From JAMXLO01 sp963776505 (lineage in GTDB: Bacteria > Pseudomonadota > Alphaproteobacteria > Acetobacterales > Acetobacteraceae), in NCBI GenBank assembly GCA_963776505.1, contig CAVZNH010000053.1:186001-250000 (forward strand): 64,000 nt of DNA. The letters are read 5' to 3'. How positions within the stretch are numbered: position 1 is the first letter of the stretch; each line of letters begins with the position of its first letter. Positions 1 to 8,278 of the stretch are shown here, piece after piece. The notes beneath the pieces were generated by a model that was given only the letters and a program-made list of their open reading frames with translations, was not told the DNA's origin and ran no database searches. The translations under genes were made by a program, and so were the position numbers.

Positions 1-153
1 ATGGTGAAGCAGACCGGCCTGCCGCTCAGTGCCGAGCAGAAGACGACGCTGTACGACGCGTACTGGATGCTGGAAGCGATGATCGCGCGGGTGAATGCCC
101 CGATGCCGATCGAGATCGAACCCGCGCACATGTTCACTCCGGAGGTGCGGTGA
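1..153 (+). CDS. small AtzG-like amidase-associated protein (5' end may be cut off)
   Basis: The frame is open from base 1 and codes for 50 residues, ending ...PAHMFTPEVR; the true start may lie upstream of the window. The short helical sequence with a C-terminal PAHMF motif resembles the small AtzG/DUF4089-like partners that sit directly before AtzE-type amidases and act as GatC-like accessory subunits. Its TGA stop overlaps the ATG of the following amidase, so the two are translationally coupled. The family assignment rests on length, position and a weak motif, so it is an inference. Confidence 0.5.
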   Translation: MVKQTGLPLSAEQKTTLYDAYWMLEAMIARVNAPMPIEIEPAHMFTPEVR

Positions 154-1560
154 TGGACACGATACCCACGATTGCCGAGGCCGGGAGGCTGATCGCGGCG
201 AAGGAGCTGTCGCCGGTCGAACTGACCAAGGACTGCATCGCCCGCATGAAGGCGTATGACGACACGCTGCATGCCTTCATCCTGCCGACCGAGGAGCGCG
301 CGCTGGCCGATGCGCGTGCAGCCGAGACGCGGGTGATGGCGGGCAATGCGAAGGGGCCGCTCGACGGCATCCCGATCGGGCACAAGGACATTTACTGCAC
401 GGCCGGCATTCGCACGACAGGCCATTCGCGGTTGCTGGAACACAATGTGCCGGCGCAGGACGCCACCTCGGTGCGCAAGTGGGCCGAGGCGGGCGTGGTG
501 CTGATGGGCAAGCTTTCGACACACGAGTTTGCCATGGGCGGGACCGTCGTTCGATCTGCCATGGCCGCCCGCGCGCAATCCGTGGAATCCCGAGCATTTC
601 ACTGCGGGTTCTTCGTCCGGTACTGGTGCGGCGGTCGCGTCGGGCATGATCCTCGGCGGTACCGGCTCGGACACCGGCGGTTCGATCCGCGGGCCTGCGG
701 CGCTGTGCGGCATCGCCGGCATCAAGCCTACCTACGGTCTGGTCAGTCGCGTGGGCGTGCTGCCGCTGTCATTCAGCATGGACCACGCGGGCCCGATGGC
801 GTGGACCGTCGAGGACTGCGCACTGCTGCTTCAGGCGATGGCCGGACACGATCCCGCCGATCCTGCCAGCGCCGATCGTCCGGTGGCGGATTTCACCTCG
901 GACATCGGCAAGGGTGTGAAGGGAATGCGCATCGGTGTGGTGCGGCATTTCTTCGAGGCCGACAATCCGGTCAGTCCCGCGACACTCGCCGGCATCAACC
1001 ACGCGCTCGATGTGTTCGAGCATCTGGGCGCCGAGATCAGCGATGTGAAGCTTTCGCCGTTGGCGGATTACAGCGCGTGCGGGTGGGTCATCATATCGTC
1101 CGAGGCGTACGCGATTCACGAGCCCTGGCTGAAGACGCGGTTCAATGACTACGGCGAACTGTTCCGCGACAGGATGGCCCTGGGTGGACTGATCCGCGCG
1201 ACAGACTACGTGCAGGCTCTGCGCCGTCGCCGCACGCTCTGCGAGGAAGTGAAGACAGCGATGGCGGGCTACGACATCCTGGTGTCGGCCTCGCAGACCA
1301 GCGAGGCGCCGAAGATCACCGAAGTGCCGAAATGGGCCACGATGGAGAAGCCGTCGCTGACCATGCCATTCAACCTGACCGGCTATCCCGCGATGAGCGT
1401 ATGCACAGGTTTCGGCATCGGCGGTCTGCCCGTGTCTATGCAATTGATCGCCAAGCCGTTTGCCGAAGCGGTGCTATTTCAGGCGGGCCACGCCTACGAG
1501 GTGGCAGTCGGCTCGCGCAAGCGCCGCCCGGTAATGGAGCTGGCGAAGGCAGCCGAGTAG
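153..1560 (+). CDS. amidase (amidase-signature family), one frameshift
   Basis: Amidase-signature serine hydrolase that would cleave a C-N amide bond; the substrate is unknown. The Ser-Ser-Lys triad is visible: Lys in IGHKDIY (residues about 73-79), the cis-Ser in AGSSSGTGAAV and the nucleophilic Ser in TGGSIRGPAALCG. A GGAGG ribosome site lies 7 bases before the ATG at 153, and a GTG at 150 is an alternative start. The frame breaks near base 540: ...THEFAMGG continues as PSFDLPWPP only after removing one base in gcgggaccg. Both halves are intact and join into about 469 residues, normal for the family, so a sequencing indel is likely. It follows a small AtzG-like gene, which suggests an amide-hydrolysis unit. 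Confidence 0.85.
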
Positions 1561-1562
1561 CC

Positions 1563-1625
1563 CCCCGTCATTGCGAGCGAAGCGAAGCAATCTCGGTCAG
1601 AATTGATCGCGATTGCTTCGTCATG
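1563..1625 (+). repeat. dispersed REP-like repeat, cattgcgag type
   Basis: The segment starts with cattgcgagcgaagcgaagc and ends with an inverted copy of its core (gcgattgcttcgtcatgc), so the transcript can fold into a hairpin. A related copy lies at 36355-36394, which shows that the unit is dispersed. It sits between the convergent amidase and substrate-binding-protein genes, a usual place for REP elements, where it could act as a bidirectional transcription end. Confidence 0.7.
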
Positions 1626-1627
1626 CC

Positions 1628-2869
1628 CTACACCTGTGGCGCCACGCCAACGTACTTATACTGATGGATCAGATCATCCACCGGATGCGCGGTGTCATGC
1701 TTCACCTGGAATACCGCGATCACGCGCTGCCTGAGATCGCCGTTGTCGTCGAAGCTGACCTCGCCCTGCAGCGTGTTCAGCTTCGTCGCGGCGATCGCAT
1801 CGCGCACATTGGCACGGTCAACCGGCTTGCCCGATTTCGCCACACGTTCGATTGCGTCGATCACCACCTGCACGGCGTCATAGGCGGTGATTGAATAGTC
1901 GGAGGGCTGCCGGCCGCTCTTGGCGGTGAAGCGCTTCACCCAGGGCTGCAACGCGGCATCTTCCATCATGTGCGGACAGGCAACGGTCGCATACCACCCT
2001 TCGGCAGCCGGGAAGCCCGCGCCTTGCAGGATCGAGGGGCCGTACATGCCATCGCCGCCGGCCTTGATCAGGCTCGGAACCAGGTCGTACGCCTGCTTGG
2101 CGAGCTTCACCCCGGCCTGAGCGTCGCCGCCATAGTAGATCGACTGCGCGCCGAGCGACTTGATCTTGGTCAGCGCCGGCGTGTAGTCCGCCGCCTTGGG
2201 GTCGAGCCGGTCGTGCCCCATCACCTCGATGCCGCGCTTCTTCGCCTGAGCCTCGAACGCGGTGGCGATGCCGATGCCATAGGCGCCGCTGTCGTCGAGG
2301 CCATAGACGCTCTTCACCTTCAGCGTGTCGGCGAAGTAGTTCGCCATGTTCGGTCCCTGATAGGCATCCGTGGTGACCGTGCGGAAATAGATGGCCTTGC
2401 CCGCAGGGCGATATTGGGCGGCGAATTTCGGATCCGTGATGTCCGGATTGGTCGATGTCGGCGTGATGGTGGCGAGGTTGCCCTGGCTGAAGATCGGCGC
2501 CATCGCCTTGCCTGGTGTGCTGCTCATCGGCCCGAGTGCCGCAACGACCGATGGATCGGCGACCATCTTGCGTGCATTGGTCGCGCCCTGCGCCGGATCG
2601 TATTGCCCCGCGGTGGCGGTGCCGTCGTCGAGCAGCAGAACATTCAGATGATAGCCGGCGGCGCCACCCTTGGCGTTGGCTTCATCGATGGCCAGCATGA
2701 ATCCATCGCGGATGCGTACTGCGGTTTCGGCATCCGCTCCGGTAAGCGAAAGGTCGATGCCGATGGTGACGGCCTTGTCGGCGGCCAGACCCCGATGCGC
2801 ACCGAGCACCGCGACAGCGGCGGAGCCAGCGGTGACGCGAAGTGCAGATCGCCGCGTGATGTGCGTCAT
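1628..2869 (-). CDS. branched-chain-type ABC transporter substrate-binding protein
   Basis: Periplasmic binding protein of the LivJ/LivK (type I, Peripla_BP_6) family, 413 residues. It has an N-terminal export signal with a twin Arg (THITRRSALRVTAGSAAVAV) and predicted cleavage after GLAA. The mature part opens with VTIGIDLSLTG, typical of the family, and carries the hinge-region motifs IKAGGDGMYGPS and SITAYDAVQVV. No permease or ATPase gene lies beside it, so it is an orphan binding protein. It faces an amidase and could bind amides or amino acids, but that is inference. A close paralogue with the same motif order lies at 42947-44189. Confidence 0.88.
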   Translation of the reverse strand: MTHITRRSALRVTAGSAAVAVLGAHRGLAADKAVTIGIDLSLTGADAETAVRIRDGFMLAIDEANAKGGAAGYHLNVLLLDDGTATAGQYDPAQGATNARKMVADPSVVAALGPMSSTPGKAMAPIFSQGNLATITPTSTNPDITDPKFAAQYRPAGKAIYFRTVTTDAYQGPNMANYFADTLKVKSVYGLDDSGAYGIGIATAFEAQAKKRGIEVMGHDRLDPKAADYTPALTKIKSLGAQSIYYGGDAQAGVKLAKQAYDLVPSLIKAGGDGMYGPSILQGAGFPAAEGWYATVACPHMMEDAALQPWVKRFTAKSGRQPSDYSITAYDAVQVVIDAIERVAKSGKPVDRANVRDAIAATKLNTLQGEVSFDDNGDLRQRVIAVFQVKHDTAHPVDDLIHQYKYVGVAPQV

Positions 2870-2949
2870 GTGCCAACCCCCGTTTTTGGTGGGTGTCAGC
2901 GTAGTCCTGGAACCACTCGCGGCTCAACCGAGCGCGGCCAGGCCGCTCG

Positions 2950-3619
2950 TCAGGGCGGCCCGGTGCCGGCGAGTGCGGGGGAGTGCTGCCACGACGTCCA
3001 CAGGTATGGCGGCAGCCTTTCGGGCCAGTCCTCGGGAATCGGCAACCGCTCCGGCCGCTTCAGAATGTCGATGATCAGGGCGGCGTAGCGGCCGCCCTCG
3101 CGCATGATGGCTCGCGCAAGTTCTGTCCAGAGGGGATGGGCCGGAACGATTCCGAGGTCGCGGCAGATATCGGCGATCACCTCGCCGATTGGGCGGCGGC
3201 GGATCTCGGCGGCGATCTGCTCGGGCGTGGGCATGTGCGCGAGCAGCGTGTCTTCGTCGGCGCCGCGTGGATCGAACCGCCTGCGCGGTGCGGGCGGCTG
3301 AGGCGAAGCCTCGGTCGAGGCTGAGAGAGGGCGAGCCGGAGGAGCGTGGGGACGGGGCGGGGCGTCGAGGCGGGCGGCGTTGCGGTGCAGCCGCGCCTCG
3401 AGTGCTGCGGCGCGCAGCAGGCCGCGGCCGATGCGGGCGAGGATCAAGGTGATGTTAATGGTGCCGAACTGACGGCCGTGGATGGCGGGGTGTGTCGCCG
3501 AGGCCGCGCTGGCGAAGTGTGCCGGCGAGGAAGGTGGCATAGTCGATAAGCTTGCGGACGAGATCGAGCAGGCCGCCGGTGCGACTGGGCTTGGAGACTG
3601 GTGTTGGAGCACCGGACAT
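2950..3619 (-). CDS. conserved hypothetical protein, lineage-specific, frameshifted
   Basis: Unrecognised function. The N-terminal part reads MSGAPTPVSKPSRTGGLLDL, followed by a helical VRKLIDYATFLAGTLRQRG segment. After a frame break near 3490 it continues as GRQFGTINITLILARIGRGL and ends with a helical domain (IAAEIRRRPIGEVIADICRD...YAALIIDILKRPERLP). A Pro/Arg-rich linker separates the two conserved parts. No signal peptide, membrane segment or catalytic motif is visible. The joined length is about 222 residues. From memory, similar two-block proteins are common in Acetobacteraceae. The sequence upstream of the chosen ATG is poor coding sequence. Confidence 0.6.
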
Positions 3620-3732
3620 GGTGGGTAGGAAGGCACAGAGGGGGCGTCTGTGTAAAGGAATATTTTCATAGAGTGGTTTTGGGCCAAGTTGGCCTCTGGG
3701 TTTGAATTTGAGGGCCCGGCCCAAAGCGGACC

Positions 3733-3768
3733 TGGTCATGGCCGGCGAAGGCCGGCTATCCACGTCTT
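3733..3768 (+). repeat. REP-like palindrome
   Basis: A gccggc-gaag-gccggc hairpin is flanked by tggtcat and tatccacgtctt. This arrangement is typical of dispersed REP palindromes in alphaproteobacteria. It lies in the gap before the GxxExxY gene, at the left edge of the accessory island. Confidence 0.55.
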
Positions 3769-3825
3769 CGCTGCACTGCCGGCGTCAACGAATTGGCAAG
3801 GTTGTGCGGGCAGTAAACAAGGAAA

Positions 3826-4254
3826 ATGGAACCGCAAAACACGCGAAGCCGAGGGCACGCAAACACGCAAATGGAGACCGGCGAGGACAGGGTTAACCTC
3901 CTGTCCAAACGAATCATTGGCTGCGCTCTGACGGTGCTCCACGCGCTGGGGACTGGATTTCTTGAGAAAGTGTATGAAAACGCATTGGTGCACGAGCTGC
4001 GCAAGTCTGGGCTCGCCGTCTCGCAACAACATCCCATGGTCGTTCGATACGATGGGGTCGTGGTCGGGGAATATACTGTTGACCTGCTCGTCGAACACAG
4101 CGTCCTCGTCGAATTGAAGGTAGCCAGGGCGATCGACGATATTCATCGCGCGCAGTGCCTGAATTATCTGAAAGCCACGGGCTTGCATCTCTGCCTGCTA
4201 CTCAACTTCGGCAAGCCTCGCCTTGAGATCAAACGCATCGTCCTGGGCCTGTAA
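3826..4254 (+). CDS. GxxExxY family protein
   Basis: Small protein of the GxxExxY family (PF13366). The name-giving motif is visible as GFLEKVYENAL (G..E..Y), followed by DLLVEHSVLVELKV, which resembles the nuclease-like core, and by IHRAQCLNYLKATGL. Members are PD-(D/E)xK-like and of unknown function, and they are often found in mobile regions. ATG 3871 is an alternative start, because the first 15 residues are composed of the low-complexity Thr/Lys/Arg-rich sequence commonly seen in front of these genes. The gene ends 24 bases before the IS3 element. Confidence 0.8.
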   Translation: MEPQNTRSRGHANTQMETGEDRVNLLSKRIIGCALTVLHALGTGFLEKVYENALVHELRKSGLAVSQQHPMVVRYDGVVVGEYTVDLLVEHSVLVELKVARAIDDIHRAQCLNYLKATGLHLCLLLNFGKPRLEIKRIVLGL

Positions 4255-4332
4255 GGCACCGCCGCCCTTTGCGTGTTCTGAAGTTGACCCGGTTTCGTGG
4301 ACACCGGACCGTTTGCGTTCAAGGAGTCCATG

Positions 4333-4647
4333 ATGGCCAAGACAAGATTGCCCTACGCAGCTGAATTCCGTCGCCAGATGGTTGAACTGGTGCGCGCCGG
4401 CCGTACGCCGGAGGAGCTGGCGTCGGAGTTTGAACCGACAGCTCAGTCGATCAGGAACTGGGTTGCGCAGTCTGAGCGCAACGCTGGCCGTGGCGACGGT
4501 GGCCTGATGACAGCGGAGCGGGAGGAACTCAACCGACTGCGGCGTGAGAACCGCCAGCTGCGGCTTGAGCGTGAGATCCTCTCAAAGGCGGCGGCCTGGT
4601 TCGCTCGGGAGACGAACGCGATCCCTGTGAAGGGTTCCGGTTCGTGA
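4333..4647 (+). CDS. IS3-family transposase OrfA (helix-turn-helix subunit)
   Basis: Short DNA-binding protein that recognises the IS ends. A homeodomain-like HTH covers RLPYAAEFRRQMVELVRAG to SIRNWVAQ. A leucine-zipper-like coiled coil follows (EELNRLRRENRQLRLEREIL) and ends in SKAAAWFARE, typical of IS3-group OrfA. ATG 4333 is chosen because aaggag at 4321 gives a 6-base spacing; ATG 4330 is also possible. The stop overlaps the GTG of orfB by four bases, so coupling rather than a slippery A-run may link the two. Confidence 0.88.
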   Translation: MAKTRLPYAAEFRRQMVELVRAGRTPEELASEFEPTAQSIRNWVAQSERNAGRGDGGLMTAEREELNRLRRENRQLRLEREILSKAAAWFARETNAIPVKGSGS

Positions 4648-5693
4648 GCGATCACCAGGCGGCGTATCCGACCACCACGATGTGCGAGCTGCTGGGTGTC
4701 TCCTCCAGCGGCTACTATGCGTGGATCAAGCGGCGTCCGTCGCAGCGTGCCGAGCCAGACACGATGCTGATCGCGGAGATCCGTGTCGCACATGAAGCCT
4801 CGCGCGGCACCTACGGTGCACCGCGCATTCACGCCGAGCTTGCCGCCAAGGGTCTTCGCGTCGGCCGCAAGCGGATCGCGCGATTGATGTTGCAGGTCGG
4901 CCTTGCCGGTGTGAGCCGACGCAGGTTCGTCACCACGACGGTCAGGGATGGTGGCCGCCAGGCGCCGGACCTGGTGGAGCGCAACTTCACGGCGGAAGCG
5001 CCTGATCGGCTGTGGGTCGCCGACATCACCTACATCCCGACATGGGCAGGCTTTCTCTATCTCGCGGTCGTGCTCGATGCGTATAGCCGTCGCATTGTCG
5101 GCTGGTCGATGGCCACGACACTCGCCAAACAACTGGTGCTCGATGCCCTGAACATGGCGCTGGCGACGCGACGGCCCAGGCAGGTGATCCATCACTCCGA
5201 CCAGGGTTCGCAATATACCTCGATCGAATTCGGTCGCCGCTGCCGTGATGCCGGCGTGCGCCCCTCGATGGGCTCGGTCGGCGACGCCTACGACAACGCC
5301 ATGTGTGAGAGTTTCTTCGCCACCCTCGAATGCGAGCTGCTGGCACGGAGCCGATTCAAGACACAGGCTGAGGCGCGACATGCGATCTTCGAATTCGTCG
5401 AAGGCTTCTACAATCGTCGACGACGCCATTCCTCGATCGGATATCTCTCACCGGTCGACTATGAGCGGCGGCATCCCGCGACGCGGTCGATCCCGACGCA
5501 CACCAGCCTGCCGTCGTGCTCGCTGCCGTCAAGGACGAGCCCTTCGGGCGGCCCCAAGAAGGGGCCGTCCTTGACCGCCGCTGTGCGCGACGGCCGCACC
5601 ATCGTGCCGGTCGGGACGGAAGAATGGCCCCACCAAGGGTCGAACCAAAGAATGTCTCGAAACGGAACCCCAGTATGCCGTCAGATCAGATAG
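4644..5693 (+). CDS. IS3-family transposase OrfB (DDE integrase core)
   Basis: Catalytic subunit with an rve integrase core. The DDE residues are visible: Asp in WVADITYIP, Asp in HHSDQGSQY and Glu in NAMCESFF. An N-terminal HTH_21-type region (YGAPRIHAEL) precedes them. The family normally ends near YLSPVDYERRH (about base 5475). Here the frame runs on for about 70 more residues through a G+C-rich hairpin and the right inverted repeat, so the C-terminal tail is probably non-functional read-through. The start is the GTG that overlaps the orfA stop. Confidence 0.88.
   Translation: MSDHQAAYPTTTMCELLGVSSSGYYAWIKRRPSQRAEPDTMLIAEIRVAHEASRGTYGAPRIHAELAAKGLRVGRKRIARLMLQVGLAGVSRRRFVTTTVRDGGRQAPDLVERNFTAEAPDRLWVADITYIPTWAGFLYLAVVLDAYSRRIVGWSMATTLAKQLVLDALNMALATRRPRQVIHHSDQGSQYTSIEFGRRCRDAGVRPSMGSVGDAYDNAMCESFFATLECELLARSRFKTQAEARHAIFEFVEGFYNRRRRHSSIGYLSPVDYERRHPATRSIPTHTSLPSCSLPSRTSPSGGPKKGPSLTAAVRDGRTIVPVGTEEWPHQGSNQRMSRNGTPVCRQIR
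5528..5575 (+). terminator. nested hairpin inside the IS3 right end
   Basis: The outer arms gtcaaggac / gtccttgac are perfect 9-base inverted repeats. They enclose a second perfect stem, ggcccc-aagaa-ggggcc, directly stacked on the right arm. It lies just after the conserved end of OrfB, where a transcription stop would be useful. There is no T-run, so the role as terminator is inferred. Confidence 0.4.
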
Positions 5694-5908
5694 CATGATC
5701 CCAAGCTCTCACCTCTCCACTGCGTGATTTGCGGTTCCATTTTCCTTGCGGTCGGACAGACCGCGCTGGGCGGAACCAGGGCAGACGTGCACCATCCTGT
5801 ACGCACTGATCCGCCGAAGACAGCTGCTCGGTGTTGCAATTTTGTAGAATGGTCCACATCATTGCGCGTCGGGCGGGATATTTGATGGATTAATCGCGCG
5901 AGGACGGA

Positions 5909-6617
5909 ATGACCTGCTCGAGGGGCAACGCCGCACCAGATTCTCATACCAAGCTTCGTCTCTTTGCTGACGCAGCCGGTCGTTGCCAAAGCCCTGGCTG
6001 CAATCAGCCCCTGTTCATCGATGCCGGGCGTAAGAACATCCACATCGCCGAAATGGCTCATGTGTTTGCGGCGGCTGATGATGGCCCGCGCGCCAACGCC
6101 GAGCTAACCGAAGCCGAGCGGGGCCGCTACGACAACCTGATCTTGCTCTGTCCGACTTGCCACACGATTATCGACAAGGCGCCCGACGAGTATCCCGACG
6201 CGATGATCCTGCGGTGGAAACGACAACACGGGGAACGCATCGCCACGCTGTTCGGCGCCGTGGAATACCCGAGCCGAATCCAAGCGCGCGACGCCACCGA
6301 ACCGGCTCTGGCGGAGAACAGGCTGGTTTTCGAGGACGGCCCCGATAATGATTACTGATACGATCCGGAAAGCGAACTGGCGGCTCCTGGCGGGCGGATG
6401 CTGGCAACGGTCCTGCCAAACAATCGCAAGATCATGGCGGCTACCTTGCAGATGAACCGATGCTGGCAACGGTCTTAACGATGATGAAAAGCCCACCGCC
6501 GGTCGATTTCAGCAGCACATCGCCGATCTCGAAGCTCGGCATATCCTAGGCGAGCCTTCCGCAGTCGCAGAGCGCTTCCCGCCCGGAATGGCGCAGATAT
6601 TCATGGACGCGCGATGA
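5909..6617 (+). CDS. HNH endonuclease-like protein, disrupted reading frame
   Basis: First gene of a three-gene module. Residues 20-105 form a Cys-rich HNH domain: RCQSPGCNQPLF, then EMAHVFAAADDGPRA, then NLILLCPTCHTIIDK, with four zinc-type Cys and the catalytic HNH-like residues. An in-frame TGA at 6356-6358 stops the first part, but coding resumes at once as YDPESELAAPGGRMLATVLP. After another break near 6455-6475 it resumes as LNDDEKPTAGRFQQHIADLE to GMAQIFMDAR, whose TGA (6615-6617) overlaps the next ATG. Homologues I remember keep this NNR...EARH helical tail, so the gene is interrupted, either by errors or by decay. It resembles the HNH of defence nucleases such as Cap5, but has no sensor domain. 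Confidence 0.7.
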
Positions 6618-7261
6618 CAGTGTCTACTCCGGGTCAGTTTGTAGCCGAGGCGGTTAGCAGCCACACTCACGTGAGCCGCGCAGAGTTCTTGGACGGTCAA
6701 GTCGTCGAGATTTATCGCAAGCAAGACCCATCTTTCATCGTGGGCGTAGTGTCAGTTGCGCTGGTAGAGCGTGCCACGATCGAGGAGCTTGCTGACGATA
6801 ACCGCATCGAGTTCATCTGCAACATTCCCCGCGAAGCAGCTTGGACCGGAGAGGCCATTGGCCTGGTACGCCAACACCGCATTGCCTTTGGGGGCATCGG
6901 CGACCTTTTTGCAGCGACGGGCAGCAAAGGTCCGGTTCGTGACTTCGTTCGAAGTGAGTTCGAGTTTATCGAACGCATCTTCGATCAGCATTCCGCTATT
7001 GCGCGCGTGGAGCGGGCCTATGACCGCGTCTACCGTCTCCACCGCCTCACCTTGCCTCCAGTCACGGTCGCCTTGATCAACGAATACGATCTGACAGCAG
7101 ATCACACCCGGACCGCTTGGCAGCGCTATGGGCCGTTCACAGATGTGCTTGCCAATAATCCGAACTGCCGCTGTACTGCTGAAGCTAAGGAGGCGGCGAA
7201 GCAGCTCAAAGTGAAGCTCCTGCCGCTGCGCCAGTTCATGGGGCGGCTAAACAGCCGGTGA
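6614..7261 (+). CDS. unknown 215-residue protein between HNH and nucleotidyltransferase
   Basis: I do not recognise this family. It is a single intact frame starting with MTVSTPGQFVAEAVSSHTHV, without signal peptide or membrane segment. The middle contains a mixed alpha/beta stretch (PSFIVGVVSVALVERATIEE) and an acidic helical part (FVRSEFEFIERIFDQHSAIA). The C-terminal block has PNCRCTAEAKEAAKQLKVKL. Four-base overlaps join it to both neighbours (ATGA with the HNH gene, GTGA with the nucleotidyltransferase gene), so all three are probably made together. Base composition is clearly less G+C-rich than the window average (about 56% in the first 50 bases by count), which points to transfer. It could be a sensor or effector partner. 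Confidence 0.7.
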   Translation: MTVSTPGQFVAEAVSSHTHVSRAEFLDGQVVEIYRKQDPSFIVGVVSVALVERATIEELADDNRIEFICNIPREAAWTGEAIGLVRQHRIAFGGIGDLFAATGSKGPVRDFVRSEFEFIERIFDQHSAIARVERAYDRVYRLHRLTLPPVTVALINEYDLTADHTRTAWQRYGPFTDVLANNPNCRCTAEAKEAAKQLKVKLLPLRQFMGRLNSR

Positions 7262-7545
7262 CAACGGGAGAACTGATCGACGCGGTGAAGAAGCTAGCCG
7301 CCGATCTGCCAGCGTGCAGCGACGAGGTCCGATGGTATTTGTTTGGCTCGGCGTTGCGCGATGCGTCGCGATCGGCTGACTTCGACATCGCGGTCGTGTG
7401 CCGCCCAGACCTTGCGCCCATCGTTCGTGAGCATCTGGTGCCTTGGTGCACGCGGTGGCCAGTGCACTTGATGATACTCACGCCGGCCGAAGACGCCTCC
7501 CTTCGTTTCACGAAGGAGCAACGCGCAGTTTGCATCTACCCATGA
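7258..7545 (+). CDS. minimal nucleotidyltransferase (Pol-beta superfamily)
   Basis: A 95-residue protein with the superfamily signature hG[GS]-x9-Dh[DE]h, visible as FGSALRDASRSADFDIAVV (residues about 30-48). A later strand (PVHLMIL) sits where a third acidic residue would be expected, but that residue is not clear. MNT-type proteins transfer nucleotides to proteins or RNAs and are often antitoxins or defence components paired with HEPN proteins; no HEPN gene is seen here. The GTG start overlaps the stop of the upstream unknown gene. The role within the module is inferred only. Confidence 0.75.
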   Translation: MTTGELIDAVKKLAADLPACSDEVRWYLFGSALRDASRSADFDIAVVCRPDLAPIVREHLVPWCTRWPVHLMILTPAEDASLRFTKEQRAVCIYP

Positions 7546-7683
7546 TGTGAGCGCGCGGCCCGTCGCAACGAAGGAACGGCGACGACGCGAGGGGCACCAA
7601 CTGGTTCCACTGAACGACCGCCATGGCCGCGAAGCCGACGCGGGACGAGTTGGCCGACCAATCCACTGGCGGATGCTCCAATA

Positions 7684-8236
7684 TCAACCCGATCCGCCCC
7701 ACAGCTTCGGATCAGCCCGACAGATCGTGCTGCCGTCGTACCGCAGCCCCGCCCCGCGATCGAGCGCCAGGTGCAATGGTCCGTCGAGATCGACGACATC
7801 GGCCTGATGTGCGACGAGCAGCGCCGGCGCGATCCCGAGCGACGTGCTGATCGCGCCACCGGCCATGATCCGCAACCCCCGCCGCTTCGCCTCGTTCGCC
7901 AGCGCGAAGCGCCGCGGTCAGCCCACCCGCCTTGTCGCGCTTGATATTGATGGCCTGGTATTTCCCGTCGAGCCGGTCGAGATCGGCAAGCGTCCGGCAG
8001 GATTCGTCAGCGCAGAGCGGGATCGGACGCTCCAACCGCGCCAGCGCGTCACGGCTCAGCCGGCAGCGGCTGCTCGATTTGTACAACCCGCAAATCGATG
8101 AGCATCGGCAGGCATTCGCTGAGCTGGCGCTCATTCCAGCTTTCGTTGGCATCGACGATGAGGCGCGCCGCCGGCGCCGCTTGCCGCACCGCCCGCATCC
8201 GTTCGGCAAATTTCTACGCAAGCACTCGTAGGCCAA
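7684..8236 (-). pseudogene. L-Ala-D/L-Glu (dipeptide) epimerase fragment
   Basis: Remnant of an enolase-superfamily dipeptide epimerase, which would act on muropeptide L-Ala-D-Glu during wall recycling. Recognisable pieces in order are: AARLIVDANESWNERQLSEC with VQIEQPLPAEP, then a frame break; RPIPLCADESCRTLADL and YQAINIKRDKAGGLT, then another break; and RIMAGGAISTSLGIAPALL with LRYDGSTICRADPKLWG. The N-terminal lid domain and the first catalytic Lys are missing, because homology stops just before the acyl-CoA dehydrogenase gene. Two breaks plus a lost N-terminus make this a true pseudogene and not a sequencing artefact. Confidence 0.75.
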
Positions 8237-8278
8237 AGGGCAACGACGGTTCTCCGCCCAAAGCTAGAATTGGGCCGA

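Larger units (their letters stand above)
4278..5676 (+). mobile_element. IS3-family insertion sequence
   Basis: Two overlapping transposase genes, orfA and orfB, are flanked by imperfect terminal inverted repeats. The left end is tgaagttgacccggtttcgt near 4278. The right end, read on the other strand, is tactggggttccgtttcgag near 5674. The shared core is GTTTCG. The ends were placed by eye and are approximate, and no clear target duplication was found. Both transposase frames look intact. Confidence 0.8.

Noticed and set aside
1970..3088. Long plus-strand open frame opposite the substrate-binding protein gene
   Set aside because: Arg-rich, without motifs, and wholly antisense to a clear LivK-type gene. 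It is a high-G+C shadow frame.
5694..5908. Gap between the IS3 element and the HNH gene
   Set aside because: No open frame with a plausible start or motif and no strong inverted repeat. It probably holds the promoter of the HNH operon, but no clear boxes were found.
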